Shown here: piece after piece, positions 1 to 5,580 of the stretch
Position numbering within the stretch: the stretch's first letter is position 1
Layout of the letters: each line of letters starts with the position of its first letter
From: Deltaproteobacteria bacterium
GTDB lineage: Bacteria; Desulfobacterota; Desulfobacteria; Desulfobacterales; Desulfatibacillaceae
Reading direction: 5' to 3'
Assembly (NCBI GenBank): GCA_021815525.1
Contig: JAKAGN010000162.1
Span: 1-6,489, forward strand
Length of the DNA stretch: 6,489 nt
Program-made: the position numbers and the translations under genes
Notes under the pieces: model-generated
Told to the model about the DNA's origin: nothing
Database searches by the model: none
The model's input: only the letters and a program-made list of their open reading frames with translations

Positions 1-49
1 GCGTTCGACCGGCCCGCCTTCCATAGCTTAAGCGAAGGAAGGTCAACGC
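1..49. repeat. Imperfect inverted repeat at left edge
   Basis: Bases 1-5 (GCGTT) and 7-10 (GACC) are complementary to 45-49 (AACGC) and 41-44 (GGTC). TTCC at 19-22 also pairs with GGAA at 37-40, around a central GCTTAAGC palindrome at 26-33. The left arm carries extra unpaired bases at 11-18. No T-run adjoins it, so it is not a textbook terminator. It may be a degenerate palindromic repeat or the end of a longer element cut by the window edge. Confidence 0.35.
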
Positions 50-69
50 TCAATGCCCGGAAAAAACGG

Positions 70-99
70 AAAAAAGGCTCCAGGCGGTTTTCCGCAGCC
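70..99 (-). terminator. Rho-independent terminator-like hairpin
   Basis: Read on the minus strand, GGCT-GCGG (99-92), loop AAAA (91-88), CCGC (87-84), a four-base bulge CTGG, then AGCC (79-76) is followed directly by six T (75-70). It lies about 65 bases past the stop of the small membrane-protein gene, so it could end transcription coming from that gene and from the thiolase. The bulge weakens the stem. Confidence 0.45.
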
Positions 100-163
100 G
101 GTGGAAGCGATCAAGAACGATTCAAGCCCAAGGAACCGAAAATCAAGGCTTAAACCGCGCGGG

Positions 164-343
164 TCAGTGCTCCCCGCCGGACGTTTTCACGCCCCATATC
201 GCCGTCGCGGCCGCCCCGGCGTACAAAAGCGCCTCGAAAACCCCCACCGCGGCCCAGGAATGCCCGCAAAGGGCGTACACGACCCCGCCGCCCACTATGG
301 CGGGCGCCCCGAACACGATCAGGACCGCAAGTCTTCTCGCCAT
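164..343 (-). CDS. Small two-helix membrane protein, 59 aa
   Basis: I do not recognise a family. The frame is open further upstream, but those residues run through the repeat at 391-514 and do not look like protein. I therefore start at the ATG at 343, which begins MARRLAVLIV; GAAAGGCGG and AAAAGG lie just upstream as ribosome-binding candidates. The product has a basic N-terminus (ARR) and two hydrophobic stretches, about residues 5-26 and 31-51, the second rich in Ala. The tail is short and polar (KTSGGEH). This fits a small inner-membrane hairpin protein with two helices. It lies downstream of the thiolase on the same strand, separated by the structured repeat, so co-transcription is possible but not shown. 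It could also be a chance frame in GC-rich DNA, although the start, hydrophobic profile and downstream terminator argue for a gene. Confidence 0.5.
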   Translation of the reverse strand: MARRLAVLIVFGAPAIVGGGVVYALCGHSWAAVGVFEALLYAGAAATAIWGVKTSGGEH

Positions 344-390
344 CCTTTTCCGCCTTTCGTTTTTCGGCAACTGCGTCTGCCCGAACCGAC

Positions 391-514
391 CGAAAGAGTC
401 TGAAAACGATGAGCCGCAAGGAAGGCGAGCCAAGCGCGATGGGAGCGTGCTTTTGCACGTGACCGAGCGCGAGGCGACGCCTGACACAACGGATCGCGTT
501 TTCAGGCTCTTTCG
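391..514 (+). repeat. Structured dispersed repeat, copy A
   Basis: The terminal inverted arms are 391-408 (CGAAAGAGTCTGAAAACG) and 497-514, which match at 17 of 18 positions; the exception is T399 opposite G506, a wobble in RNA. An inner helix can form between AGGCG (423-427) and CGCCT (478-482). An apical hairpin CGTGC-TTTT-GCACG occupies 446-459. The interior shares long blocks with the inverted copy at 4133-4259, including CGATGAGCCGCAAGG and GGATCGCGTTTT. The right arm overlaps the last codons and stop of the thiolase gene. It has no T-rich tail and no coding potential that I can see, so it is probably a non-autonomous palindromic repeat or a structured transcript-end element. Confidence 0.65.
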
Positions 515-1791
515 ACGATCATGGCGGCCCCCATGCCGCCCCCTATACACATGGAGACGAGCCCCGTGGCCGCGCCCGTGCGCTTCATCTGGTGGATAAG
601 CGTCACCATCTGGCGCGCGCCCGTGGCCCCGATGGGGTGCCCCAACGAGATGCCGGAGCCTAGGGGGTTGGGCTTTTCAACGTCGATTCCAAGCTCCCTC
701 ATGCAGGCTATGGCTTGCGACGCGAAGGCCTCGTTCAGTTCTATTACGTCGATGTCGGAGATGCCCATTCCGGCCGCGACCAGGGCCTTGCGGATGGCGG
801 GGATGGGGCCCAAGCCCATGAAGGCGGGGTCGAGCCCCGCCGATGCGAAGGCCTTCACCTTCACGATGGGGGAAAGCCCCAGCTCCTTGGCCCTTTCGGC
901 GCTCATCATGAGGACCGCGGCCGCGCCGTCGTTGATTCCCGAGGCGTTGCCGGCGGTAACCGTGCCGTCCTTGGCGAAGGCGGGCTTAAGCTTGCCCATC
1001 TTCTCCATGTCGGTGTCCATGGGCCGCTCGTCGGTGTCGAACACGACGTCGCCCTTGCGGCCCTTGATGATGACGGGCGCTATCTCGGCGGCGAAGGTGC
1101 CGTCCGCGATGGCCTTGCGGGCGCGGGTGTGGGAAAGCACGCCAAGCTCGTCCTGGTCCCTGCGGGAGACCTCGTAGACGCGGGCGATGTTCTCGGCCGT
1201 CACGCCCATGTGGTAGCCGTAGAATATCTCGTAGAGGCCGTCGAAGACCATCAGGTCCGTGATCTCGCCGGTGCCGCCAAGCTCCATGCGGTAGCCCCAG
1301 CGGGCCTTGGGAAGGGCCATGGGAACCTGGGACATGCACTCCTGGCCGCCCGCAAGGATCACGTCCGCCTGGCCAGTCATGATGGCCGAGGCCCCAAGGG
1401 CGATGGCTTTGAGGCCCGAGGCGCAGACCTTGTTCACCGTGAAGGCCGGGGTCTGGCGGCAGATGCCCGCCTTCACCATTGCCTGGCGCGCGGGGTTCTG
1501 GCCCTGGCCCGCGACGAGGACGTTGCCCATGATGACCTCGTCCACGGTTACGGGCGCGTGGGCGTGATCCCAGGCGTAGGACTCCTTTTCAAGCGGAATG
1601 AGCCCGTTTTCCTGGATGCGCTCCGGGCCGATCTGGAGCATGGAGTCGCTGGCCACGGGCCGAAGGCCGGCCCTTTTCAGGGTTTCCCGCAGGACCGTGC
1701 TTCCAAGCTGGACCACGGGGACGTCTTTGAGCGCGCCTCCGAAGGCGCCGATGGCGGTCCTTGCGCCCGAGACGATGACGGCTTCACGCAT
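502..1791 (-). CDS. Acetyl-CoA acetyltransferase (thiolase)
   Basis: A thiolase of the acetyl-CoA C-acetyltransferase type, which condenses two acetyl-CoA to acetoacetyl-CoA or runs in reverse in acyl-CoA breakdown; it is cytosolic and usually tetrameric. The N-terminus MREAVIVSGARTAIG is typical. The acylated nucleophile is C123 in NKVCASGLKA; the other catalytic motifs are N353 in NEAFA, H385 in GHPIGATGAR and the base C415 in CIGGGMGAAM. TAGNASGINDGAA sits near residue 285. The spacing N353-H385-C415 equals that of the well-studied Zoogloea enzyme. At 429 residues it is longer than the usual 390-395, because about 37 residues (44-82) sit between KRAGLRP and VDEVIMGNVL. The start at 1791 is favoured over the ATG at 1815 by the motif position and an AAGGAGGG ribosome site 8 bases upstream. 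It is divergent from the TANGO2-like gene, and its stop overlaps a structured repeat. Whether it is biosynthetic or degradative cannot be told from sequence. Confidence 0.95.
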   Translation of the reverse strand: MREAVIVSGARTAIGAFGGALKDVPVVQLGSTVLRETLKRAGLRPVASDSMLQIGPERIQENGLIPLEKESYAWDHAHAPVTVDEVIMGNVLVAGQGQNPARQAMVKAGICRQTPAFTVNKVCASGLKAIALGASAIMTGQADVILAGGQECMSQVPMALPKARWGYRMELGGTGEITDLMVFDGLYEIFYGYHMGVTAENIARVYEVSRRDQDELGVLSHTRARKAIADGTFAAEIAPVIIKGRKGDVVFDTDERPMDTDMEKMGKLKPAFAKDGTVTAGNASGINDGAAAVLMMSAERAKELGLSPIVKVKAFASAGLDPAFMGLGPIPAIRKALVAAGMGISDIDVIELNEAFASQAIACMRELGIDVEKPNPLGSGISLGHPIGATGARQMVTLIHQMKRTGAATGLVSMCIGGGMGAAMIVERA

Positions 1792-1836
1792 GGAAAATCC
1801 CTCCTTGAAGTTCAAAAACTATCCTTCTTAGGCGGG

Positions 1837-1865
1837 GTTTAAACAAATTCGCGGCCGGATGTAAA
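1837..1865 (-). promoter_or_regulatory. Possible sigma-70 promoter for thiolase
   Basis: On the minus strand TTTACA (1865-1860), five of six matches to the -35 box, is separated by 17 bases from TTAAAC (1842-1837), a weak -10 match. It lies within the 114-base divergent spacer and upstream of the AAGGAGGG site of the thiolase. The spacing is ideal but the -10 box is poor, so this is a tentative call. Confidence 0.28.
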
Positions 1866-1905
1866 GACCCTATTCGGGAAAGCGCCTTCGTGTTAAGGAA
1901 GGGGC

Positions 1906-2679
1906 ATGTGCGTATGGTTCCTGGCATACGGGGTTGACGCGGATTATCCGGTGATTCTGGCGGGGAACCGGGACGAGTTCCTGGACCGCCCGACTCTGGC
2001 CGCTGATTTCCGGCCGGACGCCCCGGAAATCCTTGCGGGACGGGACGAAAAGGAGGGCGGGACCTGGATGGGGCTCTCCCGCCGGGGCCGCTGGGCCTTC
2101 CTGACCAACTTCCGGGACCCCGCGGCCGTGCGGCCGGAGCGGGAGAGCCGGGGGCACATCGTTTCCGGTTACCTTTCGGGCTCCGAAGCGCCGGAGGCCT
2201 GGCTTTCGCACCTGTCCAAGACGGCGGACGACTACAACCCCTTCAACCTGGTGGCGGCGGACGCCTCGGGCGCGTTTTTCTTTTCCAACCACGCGCCGGG
2301 CATCTCCAGGATTCCGCCTGGCGTGCACGGCTTTTCCAACAGCCTTCCGGACGTCTCCTGGCCCAAGGTCGCCCGGGGCCGGGCCGCCCTGTCCCAACTC
2401 CTCGAAAAATCGCCGGAAGGCCCCGATACCTCCGCCCTTTTCCGCATCCTCTCCGACACCCGCCGGGCCCCGGACCGCGAGCTTCCCGAGACCGGCGTGG
2501 GCCTTGAGTTCGAGCGGGTGCTATCCTCCATCTTCGTCCAAAGCCCCGTCTACGGCACCCGCTCCTCCACCGTCATGCTCCTCTCCCGCGACGGCCGCGC
2601 CCTTTTTCTCGAGCGCAGCTTCCCGGCCTGCGATCCCGCCGTCTTCACCGAGGTCCGCTTCGATTTTTCCATGCCGTAA
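1906..2679 (+). CDS. TANGO2/NRDE family protein
   Basis: A 257-residue protein of the TANGO2 (NRDE) family (PF05742), found from bacteria to man. Its biochemical activity is not settled; human TANGO2 has been linked to lipid or haem handling. Family marks, in order: the N-terminal MCVWF with Cys2 next to the initiator, the name-giving N21-R22-D23-E24 in LAGNRDEF, GGTWMG at 51-56, TNFRD at 67-71, SRG at 81-83, FNLVAAD at 113-119, GFSN at 142-145 and YGTRSSTV at 216-223. The length is normal and nothing appears missing. Cys2 would become the N-terminal residue after Met removal, as in Ntn-hydrolase folds; a catalytic role is inference. There is no signal peptide, so it is probably cytosolic. 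AAGGAAGGGG precedes the ATG closely. It is the only plus-strand gene here, divergent from the thiolase and convergent with the glycosyltransferase, so it is probably a single-gene transcript. Confidence 0.9.
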   Translation: MCVWFLAYGVDADYPVILAGNRDEFLDRPTLAADFRPDAPEILAGRDEKEGGTWMGLSRRGRWAFLTNFRDPAAVRPERESRGHIVSGYLSGSEAPEAWLSHLSKTADDYNPFNLVAADASGAFFFSNHAPGISRIPPGVHGFSNSLPDVSWPKVARGRAALSQLLEKSPEGPDTSALFRILSDTRRAPDRELPETGVGLEFERVLSSIFVQSPVYGTRSSTVMLLSRDGRALFLERSFPACDPAVFTEVRFDFSMP

Positions 2680-2758
2680 ACCGGAAGGAGCCCAGTTCTT
2701 CAGCCCCTCTTCCGCGCAAAAATCGTTGCCTGATCGAATGCGAAGCCCTCATACACGC

Positions 2759-2787
2759 GCGCGGCGCGTGCGAAGCACGCGCCGCGC
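2759..2787. repeat. Perfect 13-bp hairpin in convergent spacer
   Basis: GCGCGGCGCGTGC (2759-2771) is followed by loop GAA and the exact complement GCACGCGCCGCGC (2775-2787). It lies between the stop codons of two convergent genes. It is followed on the plus strand by CAAAATTA rather than a T-run. It may block transcription from either side, or be a palindromic repeat unit. Confidence 0.6.
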
Positions 2788-2803
2788 CAAAATTATCGGG
2801 GGT

Positions 2804-2826
2804 CCGGGGGGACGTAGTCTCCCCGG
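2804..2826. repeat. Second strong hairpin in convergent spacer
   Basis: CCGGGGGGAC (2804-2813), loop GTA, then GTCTCCCCGG (2817-2826) forms a ten-pair stem with one G-T wobble. It lies 16 bases after the first hairpin. On the minus strand it would be met soon after the glycosyltransferase stop, with AATTTT some 7-12 bases beyond the stem. It is probably a bidirectional transcription barrier or part of a composite palindromic repeat. Confidence 0.5.
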
Positions 2827-2849
2827 CCGCCGGAGGCGCCTTTTCTTTT
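2825..2849 (+). terminator. Weak terminator of the TANGO2-like gene
   Basis: CGCC (28-31) pairs with GGCG (35-38) around loop GGA, counting from 2800, and is followed by the T-rich tract TTTTCTTTT at 2841-2849. The short stem is weak alone, but it is stacked after two strong hairpins. The T-tract overlaps the stop codon of the opposing glycosyltransferase gene. Confidence 0.35.
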
Positions 2850-4099
2850 CACGCTCGAATGCGGCTCTCGGGAATTTTCGCCACGAGGTCGCCGTTTTCC
2901 AGGAAGGGAACGGCGGCGGCGTAGACGGATTCGGGGAGGATTTCCCTCATGCAGGCGGCATCCTTGCAGGGGCTTTTGCGGTGGTTGAAGGCCGAAAGGC
3001 AGGGGCTGCAGGCAAGGCCGGCCGTGAGGGTGCGCACGCGGTCGCCCAGGGGGGCGTAGAGGGTGGGGGTTTCGGGGCCGAAGAGGACCACCCGCGGCGT
3101 GTGGGTCAGGCTTGCGAAGTGGGCCGCGCCCGAATCGGCGGTGACTATGAGTCGGGCGGCGGAAAGAAGCTCAAGGAATTCGGGAAGATCCGTGCGGCCG
3201 GTCATGTCGGCCACGCGGTCGCGGGGAAGGCGGGAGGAAAGGTCGAGGCCCAGGGGCCGGGCCTCGGGCGGGCCAACCACGGCCAGGAGGGCGTCGTGGT
3301 TCTCCAGGATCATGCGCCCCAGGCGCGCGAAGTGCTCCACGGGCCAGGCGCGCAGCGGCAGAAGCTCGCCCGCGCCGGGGTTTAAAAGCACCAGGTGGCG
3401 CGCCGCCCGTTGGGGGCAAAGGTCGTAGAGGAGGTCCTTGACGCGCGCTGCGGCGGCCGGGTCCGGAACGAAGCGGGGGGCCGAAAGGGGCTGGTTGATG
3501 GCCTCCTTCACCAGGGGCGTTTCGCGGGGGCGCTCCAGGGCCAGGACCTGGGCAAGGAAGTTCTTGGCCACGTGCTGGTGGCAATTGTAGAGCACGGGGT
3601 GGGTCAGGAGGCTTCCACGGTAGAGGCCCTCCTGGTGGAACATGGAAAAACCCACGCGCCGCCGCGCGCCGGAGAGGGCCGAAACGAGGGCGGAAAAGCG
3701 CGCGAAAAGCTCGAAGTCGAAGACCGTGTCCACGCGGCGGGCGCGGACCTCCGCCACGGCGCGCCTGGTCGAGGAGAGAAAGGCTGCCGCCCCCGTCACG
3801 TTTATGGCGATCACGTTTTCGGGCGGCACGAGCCCCAGGGCGTCAACGATCCTGCGGTTGTGCCGGAAGGTGAGCCAGTGGACGGCGCAGTCCGGGTGGG
3901 CCTCCCGGAAGCGGGCCACGGCCGGGGAGGCTAGGACCGCCGAGCCCATCTCGGAAAGCTGGATGAAGAGCGCGGCGGCGGGGCTCGCCGGGCCCCCCTT
4001 GCCGGAAAGGCCCGGGGATATGCGCGCAAGGCCGCTGGCCACGGCGCAGGCCGGCGCCCCAACGTACTTATCTATGGCGCGGAAAAGATCGGGGTTCAT
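2849..4099 (-). CDS. Family 9 glycosyltransferase (heptosyltransferase-like)
   Basis: A 416-residue GT9 protein, the family of ADP-heptose:LPS heptosyltransferases; it probably adds a sugar to lipopolysaccharide core or another envelope glycan at the inner face of the membrane. It has two Rossmann-like halves. The N-terminal half has FIQLSEMGSAVLASP (45-59) and LTFRHNRRIVDAL (76-88). The C-terminal half has LLNPGAGE (238-245), DMTGRTDLPEFLELL (298-312), the donor-site signature TADSGAAH (320-327) and LFGPETPTLY (339-348). Near the end is a cysteine cluster, C364-x2-C367-x10-C378-x4-C383, which could bind a metal. There is no signal peptide. The ATG at 4099 (MNPDLFRAIDKYVG) is chosen because upstream codons run into the repeat copy at 4133-4259. 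No Shine-Dalgarno sequence precedes it; the leader is C-rich, so translation initiation is unclear. Substrate and acceptor cannot be read from sequence. Confidence 0.88.
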   Translation of the reverse strand: MNPDLFRAIDKYVGAPACAVASGLARISPGLSGKGGPASPAAALFIQLSEMGSAVLASPAVARFREAHPDCAVHWLTFRHNRRIVDALGLVPPENVIAINVTGAAAFLSSTRRAVAEVRARRVDTVFDFELFARFSALVSALSGARRRVGFSMFHQEGLYRGSLLTHPVLYNCHQHVAKNFLAQVLALERPRETPLVKEAINQPLSAPRFVPDPAAAARVKDLLYDLCPQRAARHLVLLNPGAGELLPLRAWPVEHFARLGRMILENHDALLAVVGPPEARPLGLDLSSRLPRDRVADMTGRTDLPEFLELLSAARLIVTADSGAAHFASLTHTPRVVLFGPETPTLYAPLGDRVRTLTAGLACSPCLSAFNHRKSPCKDAACMREILPESVYAAAVPFLENGDLVAKIPESRIRA

Positions 4100-4132
4100 G
4101 GGATTTCGGGGATGGGTTTTGCGGGGGGAGGG

Positions 4133-4259
4133 TTCAGGCTGGCGAAAAACGCGATCCGCTGTGTTGCGCATCGGCGCGCGGCTCGGTCACGTACAAGAGT
4201 ACGCTCCCTTCGCGCACGCCTTGCGCGCCTTGCGGCTCATCGTTTTTCGCCAGCCTGAA
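4133..4259 (-). repeat. Structured dispersed repeat, copy B
   Basis: The terminal arms are TTCAGGCTGGCGAAAAACG (4133-4151) and its perfect 19-base inverse (4241-4259). Inner arms GGCGCGC (4173-4179) and GCGCGCC (4223-4229) are complementary, and the apex is CGTAC-AAGA-GTACG (4190-4203). It is the inverted relative of 391-514; on the minus strand both share CGATGAGCCGCAAGG, GGGAGCGT, ACGTGACCGAG and GGATCGCGTTTT. It lies in the leader of the glycosyltransferase gene, ending 34 bases before its start codon, and downstream of the PP2C-like gene. No protein is encoded, so it resembles a miniature palindromic repeat. Confidence 0.7.
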
Positions 4260-4402
4260 TATCCGGCCTTCCCCTTGCGCTTCCCGCCTCCACCCTTTCA
4301 AAAATTTCAGATTTTAGGTGAATCGGCCATTCGGCGCTGTTGATCTAAACTCGCAACATTTCTCGCTTACCACAGAAGCGGAAAAAGGCCAAGCCGGGTT
4401 CG
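4260..4402. other. Intergenic stretch without a recognised feature
   Basis: Together with copy B this makes a gap of about 300 bases between the glycosyltransferase start and the PP2C-like stop. A minus-strand TAAAAT (4317-4312) resembles a -10 box, but no convincing -35 box lies 16-18 bases upstream. GGC-TTG-GCC followed by five T just after the PP2C-like stop is too short a stem to call a terminator. I see no gene here. Confidence 0.4.
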
Positions 4403-5230
4403 TCAGGAAGGTGTTTGAAACGAAAGGGGCCGCCATTCGTCGGGAAGGGCCGGGAGGGACTCGCGGAAGCGGCGCTCCGCGCTGCGGGCCGTGCCGCCGA
4501 GATATATGACCGGGCCGGGGAAGGGGGTGAGGGCGAAAGGATCCAGCACGATGAGGGCGAGATCGTCGTGATGGAGCGTTCCGGCGCGGCGATTCAAAAA
4601 GCGGGCGAGCCGGTCGGCCGCCTCGTCCGGCGGATGGAGCGCGGCGTATTGGCCGCAAAGGGCCTGCGGCGCAAGGCCCAGGACCCTTGAAAGGTCCGCC
4701 AGGCCGTCGGTGGCGAGGATTATGCGCTCCCGGCCCGTGGGAAGGGGGATCCGGGTCACGAGCCCCACGGAAAGGCTGCGGCCCGCGAAGCTCATGTCCG
4801 CCGGCGTGCGAAAGAGGATCTCGCCCGTGAGGGAATCGAGCACCGCCAGGAAGCTGTCCCCGCCGCAGGCCAGAAGCGCGGACTTTGCGCCCTCCGATTC
4901 CGCGACGAAAAGCCCGCAGAAGGTGGCGGTGCGGCCGTAGGGCTGCTCGCGGTAGCAGGCGTCGAGGAGGCCGCGGAAGGAGCCCTCGTCGCGGGGCCCG
5001 GGGCCGGAGCCCAGGGCCGCGTGGACCCGGCCCAGGAACTCGCGGGAGGCGCGGGGGTGGCGCTCGGAGGCGTCGGAGAGGGCGAAGAAGGATCGCGCAA
5101 GGTCGAGAACCAGGCAGTCGCCGTTTCCGTGGCCGCTCTCGGCCTTGCCGCTGGCGGCGGCCACGCAGGCAGAAAGCCCGCCCGGGATCTTGACGGCCCG
5201 AAGCCTCGGGTTATGGAGTATGGTTTCCAA
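4403..5230 (-). CDS. PP2C-like Ser/Thr protein phosphatase
   Basis: A 275-residue protein with the ordered motifs of the PP2C (PPM) phosphatase fold, metal-dependent enzymes that remove phosphate from Ser or Thr. SGHGNGDC at 32-39 supplies the first Asp (D38) and LSDASE at 51-56 the second (D53). GRTATFCGLFV is at 99-109, LLACGGDSFLAVLD at 119-132, ILATDGLADL at 171-180 (D175) and HHDDLALIVLD at 220-230 (D222, D223). The metal-binding acids therefore appear kept. The usual Gly after the second Asp (DG) is Ala-Ser here, so this is a divergent member. Residues 231-275 form a tail outside the fold. No signal peptide or membrane helix is seen. The start is uncertain: the best in-frame choice is TTG at 5230, with no good ribosome site, and the frame stays open to a stop at 5318-5320. 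The gene abuts the AT-rich island. Its substrate is unknown. Confidence 0.65.
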   Translation of the reverse strand: METILHNPRLRAVKIPGGLSACVAAASGKAESGHGNGDCLVLDLARSFFALSDASERHPRASREFLGRVHAALGSGPGPRDEGSFRGLLDACYREQPYGRTATFCGLFVAESEGAKSALLACGGDSFLAVLDSLTGEILFRTPADMSFAGRSLSVGLVTRIPLPTGRERIILATDGLADLSRVLGLAPQALCGQYAALHPPDEAADRLARFLNRRAGTLHHDDLALIVLDPFALTPFPGPVIYLGGTARSAERRFRESLPALPDEWRPLSFQTPS

Positions 5231-5282
5231 AACATCGCGGGGGAAAAAGGGGCCTTGCCCTTCCTCCCCCGATATCTCCTTG

Positions 5283-5580
5283 AAAACTATATATTTATCC
5301 TTAAGGGCGGGTTGCTTCTATCTTTTCTTTAGCCTCAAACCACGTCTTGAGTTCCTCCCAATCAACTTTATATCCCCTTTTTTTTGCATTCTTTTTAAAC
5401 CATATAATACTTGCTTTTCCAATCATAAGATGCCCCACGATATCGTCGTCATCCTTTACAGTCAAAACCATCCCCTTGTTTTTCAATTCAGGTTCATCGG
5501 CAAAGCTCAACGTTACGTTAGGCATTTGTGACTCTCCTTTCTTATGATCGAGGATAGTTGTAGCATGTAATTGTTAGAAC
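5283..5580. other. AT-rich island, probably acquired DNA
   Basis: Base composition drops sharply here. I count 89 G or C in the 225 bases of the gene at 5301-5525, about 40 percent, against clearly GC-rich DNA on both sides. The right boundary coincides with the point where hicA similarity stops (about 5580-5590); the left boundary lies just before the PP2C-like gene. I found no transposase, direct repeats or integrase, so the way it arrived is unknown. Confidence 0.5.
5301..5525 (-). CDS. Small conserved-looking unknown protein, 74 aa
   Basis: I do not recognise this family. The start ATG at 5525 is well supported by AAGGAG placed 8 bases upstream. The product is soluble, rich in Lys, Asp and Glu, with an acidic run (KDDDDIVGHL) and an aromatic C-terminal half (IIWFKKNAKK, YKVDWEELKTWFEAKEK). 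The last part looks helical. There is no signal peptide, membrane segment or metal-binding motif. Its codons use A and T far more than the flanking genes, which marks it as probably acquired. It follows the broken hicA frame on the same strand, 48 bases beyond that stop, so it could be read from the hicB transcript. A toxin, antitoxin or phage-type accessory role is possible, but nothing in the sequence shows one. Confidence 0.65.
   Translation of the reverse strand: MPNVTLSFADEPELKNKGMVLTVKDDDDIVGHLMIGKASIIWFKKNAKKRGYKVDWEELKTWFEAKEKIEATRP

Noticed and set aside
344..550. N-terminal extension of the small membrane protein to 550
   Set aside because: It would overlap the thiolase end and run through the repeat; the translation is Arg/Ser-rich and unlike protein, and a good start lies at 343.
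715..1842. Long plus-strand open frame of about 375 codons
   Set aside because: It lies antisense to the thiolase and arises from GC-rich codon periodicity; its translation is rich in Gly, His and Asp with no family marks, while the minus strand shows every thiolase motif.
4100..4171. Longer glycosyltransferase start at 4171
   Set aside because: The extra 24 residues are encoded partly by the dispersed repeat and read as unlikely protein; the family-like N-terminus MNPDLFRAID begins at 4099.
391..4259. The two repeats as a CRISPR array or transposon ends
   Set aside because: There are only two copies, inverted and 3.7 kb apart, with ordinary chromosomal genes between and no transposase; each copy has its own complete pair of arms.
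2504..4343. Several plus-strand open frames opposite the glycosyltransferase
   Set aside because: They are shadows of the minus-strand GT9 gene: low-complexity Arg/Gly/Ala translations with no recognisable domain.
4382..4402. Terminator after the PP2C-like gene
   Set aside because: Only a three-pair stem (GGC-TTG-GCC) precedes five T, too weak to support.
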